Shown here one piece after another: positions 53,703-63,431 of a DNA stretch of 64,000 nt. Position 1 is the stretch's first letter, and each line of letters opens with the position of its first letter. The position numbers and the translations under genes are program-made. The notes beneath the pieces are model-generated. The model saw only the letters and a list, made by a program, of their open reading frames with translations, did not search any database and was not told the DNA's origin. The stretch comes from Leptidea sinapis. Its lineage: Eukaryota > Arthropoda > Insecta > Lepidoptera > Pieridae. Where the stretch lies: contig NC_066284.1 in assembly GCF_905404315.1 (NCBI RefSeq), positions 13,783,001 through 13,847,000 of the forward strand, in the 5' to 3' direction.

Positions 53703-54421
53703 TTATTTAATTAAGTATCTATATATCCTACTGCCGTGTATTCAGTGTCCAGTAAACGTTACTCTCTGTTAATGTTAAAATTTCAAATTATCCTAGTTGT
53801 TAAATCTATATTACCTTAGTCTTAAAAAGTAGATAAGTGTCCGTACTTCAATAACAAGCAGCAAATTACACAAATTTAAAGTGAATCTTGAATTAATACT
53901 GTGAAATCAAAACTTCTAGTGGTTCCAGCGTCACCATTAAGTGTCATAGATTAGTGACAAATCAAAGCAAAACCTACACTTATACACCATAACACGGAAC
54001 TACAATTCACGGATTTTAAGGATTAACTAAATAAAATCGTAATTTTGTGCTATAATAATTAACTAAGTGAATATGTGTTCGTGAAAAATAAATTCAGTTG
54101 TGAAGATACTTTTAAACTGAACAAACTTAAGTGCAATCGTGCTCATGATGTTTGATATTTGAACGGCATCACTTCATATATTTCGATTTATTTCTAAAAT
54201 ACAGTATGGCCAAGTGGTAATGAGAACGGACTTGAACATCGGCGATTCCGGTTCTAATTCAAACTGATATATTATTATTTTATTTATTTTCATTTTACTA
54301 CGTTAAAAAATATATTATTACCATTTCCCTTAGTATACTCTAAAGCAAAATATAAGTAATATCATACCACTTCATTCATTTATAACCCCTGTAAAAATTT
54401 TAACCGCAAAAACAATTACAA
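53703..54421 (+). other. Probable 5' region of the RTE copy
   Basis: AT-rich with no reliable frame. It lies directly upstream of the RTE ORF1 and includes the tRNA-like stretch at 54204-54262. The 5' end of the RTE cannot be fixed from one copy. Confidence 0.4.
54204..54262 (+). repeat. tRNA-like stretch with A- and B-box similarity
   Basis: tggccaagtgg (54207-54217) resembles the A box of type II tRNAs, and ggttctaattc (54250-54260) resembles a B box, at about tRNA spacing. The cloverleaf is not convincing, so it is probably a tRNA-derived promoter or SINE piece. Confidence 0.4.
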
Positions 54422-54964
54422 ATGAAAGACCTGCAGTATTTATTCGAACAAATATAAAATGAAATGCAACATCAAACTGAACGGATAGTATCGCAAATGG
54501 ATACAAAATTGGCCTCTTTAATGGTTCATATTGGAGAGTTAAAGTCAGAAAATCAAAACCTAAAAGAAAAAAGAAAAAATATGGAGAACCAAAATAGAAA
54601 AAACCATATTATTTTACACGGACTAAAAGAGAATGAACGATCAACTGTTAACCTTATGGAAATAGCAGTAGAAAAACTAAAAAACGAATTAAATATAAAC
54701 TTGAGTAACAGTGATATTGACTACATTTACAGAATAGGAAAGAAAGAGGTAGAAGAACACAGAAAAATAAGGCCAGTACTCATTTCACTAACGAACAGAT
54801 GGATGAAATACGAAATAATAAAAAACAAGAAGAAACTTAAAGACATTTATATCACCGATGATTACTCTGAGGAAGTTATTGAAAAGAGAAAAGCACTAAA
54901 AATAAAGATGATGGAAGAAAGAAGCAAAGGAAACTTTACAATTATCAAATTGATAAACTCATAG
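54422..54964 (+). pseudogene. RTE ORF1: coiled-coil, RRM-like protein
   Basis: The likely original start is the ATG at 54422 (MKDLQYLFEQI). A TAA at 54455-54457 then breaks it, and a later ATG at 54464 leaves 166 codons open. A coiled coil (ELKSENQNLKEKRKNMENQN) is followed by an RRM-like part (NHIILHGLKENE, DIDYIYRIG), as in ORF1 proteins that bind LINE RNA. After 54964 some further pieces (LPNDIKESHLH) suggest a frameshifted C-terminus. It pairs with the RTE ORF2 that begins near 55306. Confidence 0.6.
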
Positions 54965-55305
54965 TTAAAGATAGTACTTCCTCAGAAACTACCCAACGAC
55001 ATTAAAGAAAGCCATCTTCACCTCTAAGCCAAATACGCAAACAGACTAATAGCTCAAACAAAAAGAATAGAAAAAATGCATTTGATGTGATGAGAGAAAG
55101 AAGCAGCACTTTATCATCGTTAACGCCAATCATGACCAGAGATAAAAACACAGCACAGGAAATAATCATCAGCCACCGCAATAAACCGCAAAGAAAAAAC
55201 AAGTAAAAACACAATAATTATAAGGAAATTAAGAAACCAATCCTCAATCCGATTGGTCATTGTGAGGATTTAGACCAAAACCCTCCATCCAAAGAAAAAG
55301 AATTA

Positions 55306-57337
55306 TTAAAAATTTGTACATACAACGTGAGATCATTGTCCTCGGTAGAAAGACTTTTAGAATTAACTAACGCACTACAATCTATTAATTGTGACATAAT
55401 AGGACTTGCTGAAGTAAGAAGACTAGGCTGCAGTATAGAAGAATATCAAGAATATATATTTTGTTACATGGGAGAAACTAAAGGCAAGCATGGAGTAGGA
55501 TTCTTGGTGAAGAAGAGATTTAAAGAAAATATATCAAATTTCACAGGAATATCAGAAAGAGTAGCACTGTTACAAATGTCTTTTTACGATATAAAAATTT
55601 CAATAATACAGGTATACGCACCTACAGAAAAAGCAAGTGATACAGATATTGATAAATTCCATGATGACCTTCAAAAAGCGCATGATTTAGCAGACAGCAA
55701 GGTTGTAGTTAAAGGAGACTTCAATGCAAAAATAGGTCAACCTAAAACAAGAGAAAGTATGGTCATGGGAAAATATGATTCATTGGACAAAGAAACGAAA
55801 GAGGAGAAAGATTAATAGAATATGCTCTTGAACACAAAATGTCAATAACTAATACGTTTTTTAATAAAAAATTAAAAAATAAATGGACGTGGATGTCGCC
55901 AGATCAAAAAGTCAAAAATGAAATCGATTTTGTCCTGACGAATTCACCAAAATCTGTCACAAACTTTGAGATCTTAAGTAAACTAAATTTTCCGTCGGAT
56001 CATAGACTGTTACGACTAACTTTTATATTAAGTTGTATCAAGAAGGGTAGGAGGTCATACAGAACAAAGCTTCCCATCCCTAAAACAGAAGAAGAAACAA
56101 AGAATTACTTAGAACACTGTAAATGTTACATGGAAAAGAAACAAGGAGAATGGGAAAAAGAAATTGATGTACAAACTTATTACAATTTTGTAGTAGAGGC
56201 TATATTACAAAGACCTACACCACAAAAAGTGCAGAAAAAGAAAAACCGGGTCAGAATATTTAGTGAAAAAACAGACAATCTAATTAAAAAAAGAACAGAA
56301 TTGATAAATACTAAAAATAAGAATAAAGAACTTAAAGAAGAATTGAGTAAAATTTATAAAGAAACTAAAAAATCGATAAAAAAAGATTACAGTACTCATA
56401 GGAAAAATATTATCACAAAAAATTTAGAAAAGAACAGAAGCGTAAAAAGAGCTTTCAAAGAATTGTGTACTCATAAAACATGGATCCCCAAAATTGAAAA
56501 TAAAAGAATCATAGCAAATACTAGAAAAGATATAATGGATCAAGCATCAAATTTTTATAAAGAATTATATCGCAAAACAGAGGAAGAGGAACTGAGGTCT
56601 GAAATAACAAAACATACAAATAATAAATGTACACAGACAAATGATATTGTAGCTGTACCTACAACCAATAATATCAATTAATACAAATGTCTAATACCTA
56701 ACTTGTAACGTAGCATTATAGATCGTAGAAATAGAAATCGTGCATAATAACTGTAATAAGCGTATGCCGAAAGATTCGTTCTGACAAGAACATTTTATTT
56801 TGTATAACGTAATATTAGCTTTGACAAGAACATTTTATTTTATATAACGTAATATTAGCTCTGATAAGAACCATTTCATAATGCTGTACATCAACTCATA
56901 GAATCATACAGATCACCAGTAGTCATCTCAGTGAAGTTTCAAGCATCGTACTTTCTTTCGACTATCAAAATAAAATGTTCTTGTCAGAGCTAATATTACG
57001 TTATATAAAATAAAATGTTCTTGTTAGAACGAATCTTTCGGCATACGCTTATTACAGTTATTATGCACGATTACTATTTCTACGATCTATAATGCTACGT
57101 TACAAGTTAGGTATTAGACATTTGTATTAATTGATATTATTGGTTGTAGGTACAGCTACAATATTATAATACAAGAAACAGAAGTATATAGCCCAGGCCC
57201 GGACAACATAAGTCATTATCTCATTAGATACTTAAATTTTATGCACCCATTCTTGTTCTTCATCTGACAAAGCTATTTAATATGATAATTGAGACAGAAG
57301 TAGTACCGAAACAATGCATCAGATATCATATCTATTA
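55306..57337 (+). pseudogene. RTE ORF2: endonuclease and start of reverse transcriptase, interrupted
   Basis: Begins around KICTYNVRSLSSVER. The endonuclease shows YNVRSL (Asn motif), GLAEVRR (Glu motif), VVKGDFNAKIG (catalytic Asp/Asn) and, in the next frame, FPSDHRLLR (Ser-Asp-His). A frameshift near 55795 splits it into 55327-55815 and 55839-56681. The polymerase entry SPGPDNISHYLIRYLN lies past a foldback repeat, at about 57195. The line then breaks at the Helitron at 57338 and resumes as KKGDPNNIANYRPIN at about 63440. This is an RTE-clade LINE, with EN and RT in one protein. Confidence 0.85.
56644..57164. repeat. Foldback (long inverted) repeat inside RTE ORF2
   Basis: The arms at about 56644-56865 and 56963-57164 are near-perfect reverse complements around a roughly 97-base centre. 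The outermost bases are RTE coding sequence (gtagctgtacctacaacc and its complement). The inner part contains a roughly 40-bp direct repeat (gacaagaacattttatttt). It can fold into a long hairpin and looks like a foldback or MITE-type element, though capture of RTE bases at both ends also fits an inverted duplication. Confidence 0.8.
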
Positions 57338-57565
57338 TCTTCTATTATATATATAAAATTGGAGGTGTGTGTCCCTATATTTCACCTTGCAGCCAAAACT
57401 ACGCATCGCAGACCAAAAGTGTTTGTATGTGGCAATAGGTTCAAGGTTCCCATTGTGCACTATGGTGGTTGCAAGTCGATAATTATAAGGGTGTAAAAGA
57501 TACGGGGGTTGAAAGATGTTAACTTTGAAAATGTGACTATTATTGATCTAAAATGGTCTGGATTG

Positions 57566-58379
57566 TTCAGGAAATTTCTGGAATGTTCTAGAAAGCTTTA
57601 ATATGTATACCAATGTTCTGATCGATCGAAAATGTTCTAGAAAATTCTAGAATGATCTAGAAAATTCCAAAATGATCTGGGAAGCTCTAAAATGATATGG
57701 GAAGTTCTAAAATCGACGTTTAGATTCTGATCGAATGAGAATGTTTTAGAAAATTCTAGAATGATCCAGAAATGTTTAGAATGATCTGGGAAATTCTGGA
57801 ATGATGTAGGGAGTTCTAAAATCTACGTTTAGATTCTGATTAAATAAGAATGTTCTAGAAAATTCTAAAATGATCTGGGAAGTTCTAAAATCTACATTTA
57901 GATTCTAATCGAATGAGAATGTTCTAGAAAATTCTAGAATGATCCAGAAATGTCTGGAATGATCTGGAAAATTCTAGAATTATATAAAGAGTTCTAAAAT
58001 CTACGTTTAGATTCTGATTGAATAAAAATGATTTAGAAAATTCTAGAATGATCTAGAAATTTATCGAATAATCTAGAACATCCAAGAATAATTTGGATAT
58101 CTTTGGAATGTATTCCAAGGCTCTGATTGATCAAATATATTTGAAATGTTCGAAAAAATTCTAGAATCACCTAGAAATTTCTAGAATGATCTAGAATATT
58201 CCAGAATGTTTTAGAAATGATTTATATGCCACGGTTTTGAACGATTAAGAATGTTCTAGATTGTATGCTAATTTTCTGATCAATATAGAATGTTCTGGAA
58301 ATTCCTCCAATGATCTAGAAAGCTCCAAAATGTATCTCAACTTTTTGATAGATTAGAAATATGCTGGATCGTTCTAGAA
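57566..58379 (+). promoter_or_regulatory. Array of heat-shock-element motifs in the Helitron 5' region
   Basis: The octamer TTCTAGAA occurs exactly 12 times by my count, with many near copies such as TTCTGGAA and TTCCAGAA. At 57566-57593 six alternating TTC/GAA units stand at perfect two-base spacing. At 57635-57667 six of seven units fit. Three such units suffice for a heat-shock-factor trimer site, so this is a very dense potential array. The surrounding units of roughly 60-100 bp recur imperfectly (for example ttctaaaatctacgtttaga), showing growth by tandem duplication. Confidence 0.8.
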
Positions 58380-58467
58380 ACTTTTAAAATTTCTTGAGAT
58401 ACTTAAAAGTCGAAATTATTAGAACAATCCGGAAAATTTTGTCGGTAGTGGGGATAATTTTTGCGAC

Positions 58468-58502
58468 TATATAAGCTGAAATGTCAAACCCGTGCTTCAG
58501 TC
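58468..58502 (+). promoter_or_regulatory. Core promoter of the Helitron gene: TATA box and initiator
   Basis: TATATAAG begins at 58468, and TCAGTC with its A at 58499 lies 31 bases downstream, the standard spacing in insect promoters. It stands directly after the heat-shock-element array and about 200 bases before the first ATG of the Rep-helicase frame. Confidence 0.7.
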
Positions 58503-60140
58503 GATTTTTTATAAGAATTGTATAACGAAAAAATAAATATTAAAAATTAAATAATCATAAATAACAGCGTATAGTGTTTTTTAAAGTGACGAATCAAAAG
58601 TTTTAACGTGCAGTGTAATACACAATATTGTTTCTTTTTTTTTAGTTTTTTTATTTTAGTGCAGTGTGAAAAAGGTGAAAAAAAAAATTAAAATATTACT
58701 AACGATGCCGAAACGTAAATGCGTATTCTCACGTTCTCGAATTGTATCGAAAAGGCAAAAAATGTCACGGAGAAATGAAACTACAGACGAAAGAGAACAA
58801 CGTCTCACATTACTTCGAGAAAATTATCATCAAAGTCGAAATAATCAGACTGAAGAGCAGCTTAATGATTCTAAAGAAACGGACCGAATCAGAAAAAGAT
58901 TGCAAAGAAAAAGAAAGACAAATGAACAGGCAGATGATAGAAGAATACAAAATGCAATAAGAATGCGTGATCTTCGACAAAATGAACAAATGGAGGCTCA
59001 AGTTTCTAAAACAACTGTATATTCTGTTCGTCAAAAACGTCGGGAAAAATACAGTCTTGAACAAGAGGCGTTTCATTATAATCCTACTAGAAATTATTTT
59101 GAACATTCAAGTATAGTGATCGGAAGAATGAATGAAGTATGCAAATTTTGTGAAGCTAAAAAATTCAAAGGAGAAACGCAAAGTATATGCTGTTCAAGTG
59201 GCAAAATTAAATTACCAGAGTTAAAATCACTGCCACCGGAATTTCTAGAATATATGAAAGGAGAAACACAAAATTCTAAAGAATTCTTACAATAAATTAG
59301 AAATTACAATGCATGCTTTCAAATGACTTCATTTGGAGCAACTGCAGTAATTGAAGAAAAAGGATTTAATCCAGTATTTAAAATACAGGGACAAGTATAT
59401 CATAAAATTGGATCATTATTGTCACTCCCAAATAATACTCCGAAGTTTTTACAAATTTACTTTGTAGGAAATGAAGAAGACGAACTGGATCAAAGGCTTT
59501 CAAATTTTACAGAATTGCGTCGAGATATAATTCTTTATTTACAGCGCTTTCTACATGAAAATAATGAGTTGATAAAGATATTTAAGACTGCGATGGAAAA
59601 AATGGTTTCGGATAATTATAAAATAATAATTCGGGCAGGTAAAAAGCCAATTGGCGAACACGAAAGACGATTTAATGCACCTCAAGTGAAGAAATCGCGT
59701 AGTTATGGTGGACAATTAAAGTAGTTATAGGGATATTGTGGTACAACGAAGAAGTAATAAGTTGGAACGCATCGCTGAAACTCATCACATGTATGACGCC
59801 TTACAGTATCCACTAATATTTTGTCATGGTGAAGACGGTTACCATTTTAATATTCAGCATGTTGATCCACAAACAAATAGCCCTACAAACAAAAAAGTTT
59901 CTTCCGGAAAAGGAATTTTACGCATATCGGATAATGGAGAGAGTGAATAAATACAATCATATACTCAACTGTCGGAACTTGTTTTTACAGTTTATTGTTG
60001 ATATGCAAGCAAAAATAGAAGCAGAAAGATTGTTATTTATTCGTCTAAATCAAAATAAATTACGAACGGATGAATATATTCACTTACGAGATGCGGTAGC
60101 CAATGATGGGGATGTTGAAAATTTGGGATGATTAGTAATT

Positions 60141-61868
60141 TTGCCTTCTACATTCATTGGTAGCCCTAGGCATATGCTTCAATATGCACAAGACGCAATG
60201 GCGTATGTGAGAAAATATGGTCGTCCTGACTTATTCATAACGTTTACGTGCAATTCGTCATGGAAGGAAATTAAAGATGAATTACAATTTGGACAAAAGT
60301 CACAAGACAGACATGATTTAATTGCGCGCGTGTTTAAACAGAAACAAGTAAAATTCATTAATGCAATTGTGAAGAGTTGTATTTTCGGAAATGTTAATAG
60401 CTGGATGTTCTCCATTGAGTGGCAAAAGAGAGGGTTGCCACACTCACACAATTTAATTTGGCTGAAAGAAAAAATTCACTCAAATCAAATCGATGACGTT
60501 ATTAAAGCAGAATTCCCAAATCCGGTTGAAGATCCTGTTCTATATGAAATAATCGTGAAACAAATGATACATGGACCTTGCGGGGCACTTAATATGCAAT
60601 CACCCTGTATAAAAGATAATAAATGCTCAAAACGATATCCAAGATCATTTTTGAGTGAGACGCAAACGGGAGATGATGGATATCCGCAATACCGACGTCG
60701 ACCACCGAGTGAAGGAGGATTTACGGCAAAAATTAGAGTACGGGGTGAAGAAATCGAAATTGATAATCGATGGGTTGTCCCTTATAATCCGTTATTATCG
60801 AAAATGTTTAATGCACATATAAATGTAGAATATTGCAGTTCAGTTCAGTCAATTAAATATGTGTGTAACTATATTAGCAAAGGAAGTGATATAGCTGTCT
60901 TTGAAATTACAAATGAAAATAGATATGATGACATTTTAAGTTATCAAATGGGACGATATATAAATAGTAATGAGGCAGCTTGGCGTATATTGGGGTTTCC
61001 GATTCATGGCAGGGATCCAGCTGTTTTTCACTTAGCAGTTCACCTTGAGAATGGGCAACGGGTATATTTTACTAATCAAACAGCACAAAAAGTTGCAAAC
61101 CAACCTGTTAATACTACGTTAACTGCATTTTTCGAATTGTGTCGAAGTGATCTATTTGCTAGAACTCTTCTTTATGGAGATGTTCCCAGTTATTACACAT
61201 GGGACTCATCGCGAAAAGTATTTAATCGACGAAAGAAAGGAGTTTCGGTTGAAGGATTTAAATGTGTCTTTAAAGATAAAGCTATTGGTCGAGTATATAC
61301 GGTATATCCAAAGAATGCTGAATGTTTCTATTTACGTCTACTATTACTACTATTACTACTTCATGAAGTACGTGGACCAACTTCTTTTGAAGATCTTCGA
61401 ACAGTAGATGGTTACATTTGCGAAACGTATCGTGAAGCATGCCAGCGTCGTGGTTTATTAGAAAATGATAATCAATGGGAGCAGGCAATGAAAGAGGCAG
61501 CAGAAACAGCAACAGCGAATCAACTAAGAGAACTCTTTGCTATAATTCTAACATCGTGTAATCCTTCAAATCCGAATAGACTATGGCTGAAATATCGTGA
61601 TAGTATGAGTGATGATATTCTAGCAAGACTACGTAGAGAAAATCAAGATATGAATATTACATTCAACGTTAATATTTATAATGAAGCTTTGATAATTTTA
61701 GAAGATCGATGTTTCGCAATATGTAATCAAACTTTAGTTACTCTCGGAGTGCAATCTCCTAAAAGAAACGAATTAAGCGCGACTAATTCTGAATTATCAA
61801 AAGAACTTAATTATAATAAAGATGAATTGCAACGTTACATTGAAGAAAATGAACCAAAATTAACATGA
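60141..61868 (+). CDS. Helitron Rep (HUH nuclease) segment, open 575 codons
   Basis: The longest intact part of the Helitron gene. The HUH metal-binding motif is GLPHSHNLIW, with His101 and His103 of this segment. The two catalytic tyrosines are in YVCNYISKG, Tyr240 and Tyr244, the Y2 arrangement. Flanking phrases GRPDLFITFTCN, HGPCGALNMQSPCI and YCSSVQSIKYVCNYI are typical of animal Helitrons. A tract of leucine codons (LLLLLLL near 61340) is a short local expansion. It joins strand nicking to the PIF1-like helicase that follows. It is not an independent protein: the natural start is at 58705. Confidence 0.92.
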   Translation: MPSTFIGSPRHMLQYAQDAMAYVRKYGRPDLFITFTCNSSWKEIKDELQFGQKSQDRHDLIARVFKQKQVKFINAIVKSCIFGNVNSWMFSIEWQKRGLPHSHNLIWLKEKIHSNQIDDVIKAEFPNPVEDPVLYEIIVKQMIHGPCGALNMQSPCIKDNKCSKRYPRSFLSETQTGDDGYPQYRRRPPSEGGFTAKIRVRGEEIEIDNRWVVPYNPLLSKMFNAHINVEYCSSVQSIKYVCNYISKGSDIAVFEITNENRYDDILSYQMGRYINSNEAAWRILGFPIHGRDPAVFHLAVHLENGQRVYFTNQTAQKVANQPVNTTLTAFFELCRSDLFARTLLYGDVPSYYTWDSSRKVFNRRKKGVSVEGFKCVFKDKAIGRVYTVYPKNAECFYLRLLLLLLLLHEVRGPTSFEDLRTVDGYICETYREACQRRGLLENDNQWEQAMKEAAETATANQLRELFAIILTSCNPSNPNRLWLKYRDSMSDDILARLRRENQDMNITFNVNIYNEALIILEDRCFAICNQTLVTLGVQSPKRNELSATNSELSKELNYNKDELQRYIEENEPKLT

Positions 61869-63208
61869 ACACAACGAATAGTATATAACACAATAATAAA
61901 TCGTATTGAGACGAATGCAGGAGGAATAATCTTTTTAGATGCACCCGGAGGTACTGAAAAAACTTTCCTCATTAATTTGGTCCTAGCTACAATTCGGGTG
62001 AAAAATGAAATAGCATTAGCATTGGCATCCTCTGGAATTGCCGCGACATTAATGGAAGGTGGAAAAACGGCACATTCTGCACTAAATTTGCCATTAAATG
62101 TAGCTGAACAAGAATTCCCAGTCTGTAATATCACAAAATTTTCTGTACGTGGCCAAATTTTAATAAGATGCAAACTTATAATATGAGATGAGTGCACGAT
62201 GGCTCATCGAAAATCACTGGAAGCGCTGGATAGAACATTACAGGATCTTCGGAAAAATACAAAACTAATGGGAGATGCTTTATTGCTACTATCAGGGGAT
62301 TTTAGACAAACGTTACCAGTTATTCCAAAATCAACACCAGCTGACGAAATAAATGCATGTTTAAAGCGATCAATTTTTTGGAACAATGTTGAAAAGTTAT
62401 CACTGACAGAAAATATGCGAGCGTTAATTACTGGAGATCCAAAAGCACAAGAATTTGCCGACAATCTTTTGAAAATTGGGAATGGCACCTACCCACTAGA
62501 TCCACAGTCTGGTAAAATAATTTTAACTGAAGAGATATGTCATGTGGTAGACACCGAAGAACACCTTATAGACAAAATTTATCCATCCATACAACAAAAT
62601 TATTTAAATAAAACATGGTTGTCTGAGCGAACAATTTTGGTTACAAAAAATGATGCAGTAAAACGAATAAATGAAAAAATACAGGAAATGATACCGGGAG
62701 AGGAAAAAATCTATAAATCAATAGATACAATGATGAATCAAGATGAAAGTTTCCAACGGAATTTTTAAATTCATTAAACCCACCTGGTAAGCCTTCTCAT
62801 GAATTAAAGCTAAAAATTGGATCATCAGTCATATTAATGCGAAATCTTAATACGCCAAAATTGTGCAATGGTACAAGACAAATTTTGAACAACATCATTG
62901 AGGCAGAAGTTCTCACTGGCAAAGAAAAAGGAAACTTGGTTTTTATACCAAGAATTCCAATAATTTCGAATGATTTACCATTCTATTTTAAACGGTTACA
63001 ATTTCCTGTACGATTAGCTTATAGTATGACTATCAATAAGGCGCAAGGTCAGATGTTCCGATTTTGTGGAGTTAATTTAAAAGAATCCTGTTTTTCACAT
63101 GGTCAACTCTATGTAGCTTTTTCACGCGTAGGACAGAAAGAAAATTTATTTGTTTATGCACCAGAATGCAAAACTGTAAACGTAGTATATAAGAATGTAT
63201 TTCAATAA
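61869..63208 (+). pseudogene. Helitron PIF1-like helicase domain
   Basis: Walker A appears as FLDAPGGTEKTFLI, where the usual GTGKT has Glu (GAA at 61956) in place of Gly. Walker B reads LII-stop-DEC, with TGA (62184-62186) where Trp stands in relatives. Later motifs are LLSGDFRQTLPVIP, LTENMRA and, at the end, YSMTINKAQGQ and HGQLYVAFSRV. This is a superfamily 1 5'-3' helicase of the PIF1 type. With Walker A altered it could not bind ATP normally even without the stops. Confidence 0.88.
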
Positions 63209-63428
63209 AAATGTGTAGGATATCAGTTAATGTTAGATGATAAAAGATATTAATGTCAACTTAGTCGTAAGATTTTAATCTAAAAATAAGTAAGATCAAT
63301 AAATTAATAAGAAAAAAGAAAATGTGTCTTTTATGTGAAAAATTGTGAAGTAAGTAGTGATAGATTATTAACATTAACAAATAAGTATACAATTAAAAAT
63401 TACCCAGCGAAGCGGGTATTCATAGCTA
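63209..63428 (+). other. Helitron 3' non-coding end with terminal hairpin
   Basis: AT-rich. The stem TACCC/GGGTA around agcgaagc (63401-63418) stands a few bases before the end, as required for Helitron termination. The terminal tetranucleotide appears as ctat, not the usual CTRR. Confidence 0.6.
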
Positions 63429-63431
63429 TTA

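Larger units (their letters stand above)
58705..63208 (+). pseudogene. Helitron Rep-helicase gene, multiple lesions
   Basis: One long coding line, MPKRKCVFSRS to VYKNVFQ, begins at the ATG at 58705. A Lys/Arg-rich head is followed by CKFCEAKKFKGE (zinc-binding motif), then CFQMTSFGA and HHMYDALQYPLIFCHGEDG typical of Helitron_like_N. The Rep and helicase domains follow. Lesions seen: TAA at 59293-59295, frameshifts near 59700 and 59910, TGA at 60129-60131, TGA at 61866-61868, TGA at 62184-62186, and a frameshift near 62760. The protein would nick and unwind DNA for rolling-circle movement. The rest of the frame is well kept, so inactivation is recent relative to the family. Confidence 0.9.
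57338..63428 (+). mobile_element. Near-complete autonomous Helitron, decayed
   Basis: About 6.1 kb inserted in RTE ORF2; joining the two flanks restores the RTE line YYxxKKGDPNN. It begins TCTTCTATTATATATATAAA after an A, and ends shortly after a hairpin of TACCC/GGGTA (63401-63418) near catagcta, before a T; the ends are placed to within a few bases. Contents run in order: a 1.2-kb 5' region full of heat-shock-element motifs, a TATA box and initiator, and a Rep-helicase gene with several lesions. Rolling-circle transposons of this kind leave no target duplication, and none is seen. Confidence 0.88.

Noticed and set aside
57540..58410. CRISPR-like array
   Set aside because: The repeats are irregular, the spacers are similar to one another, and the genome is eukaryotic. 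The heat-shock-element reading fits better.
58810..59106. Leu/Ile/Phe-rich frame on the - strand opposite the Helitron N-terminus
   Set aside because: Antisense shadow of a Lys/Arg/Glu-rich coding stretch.
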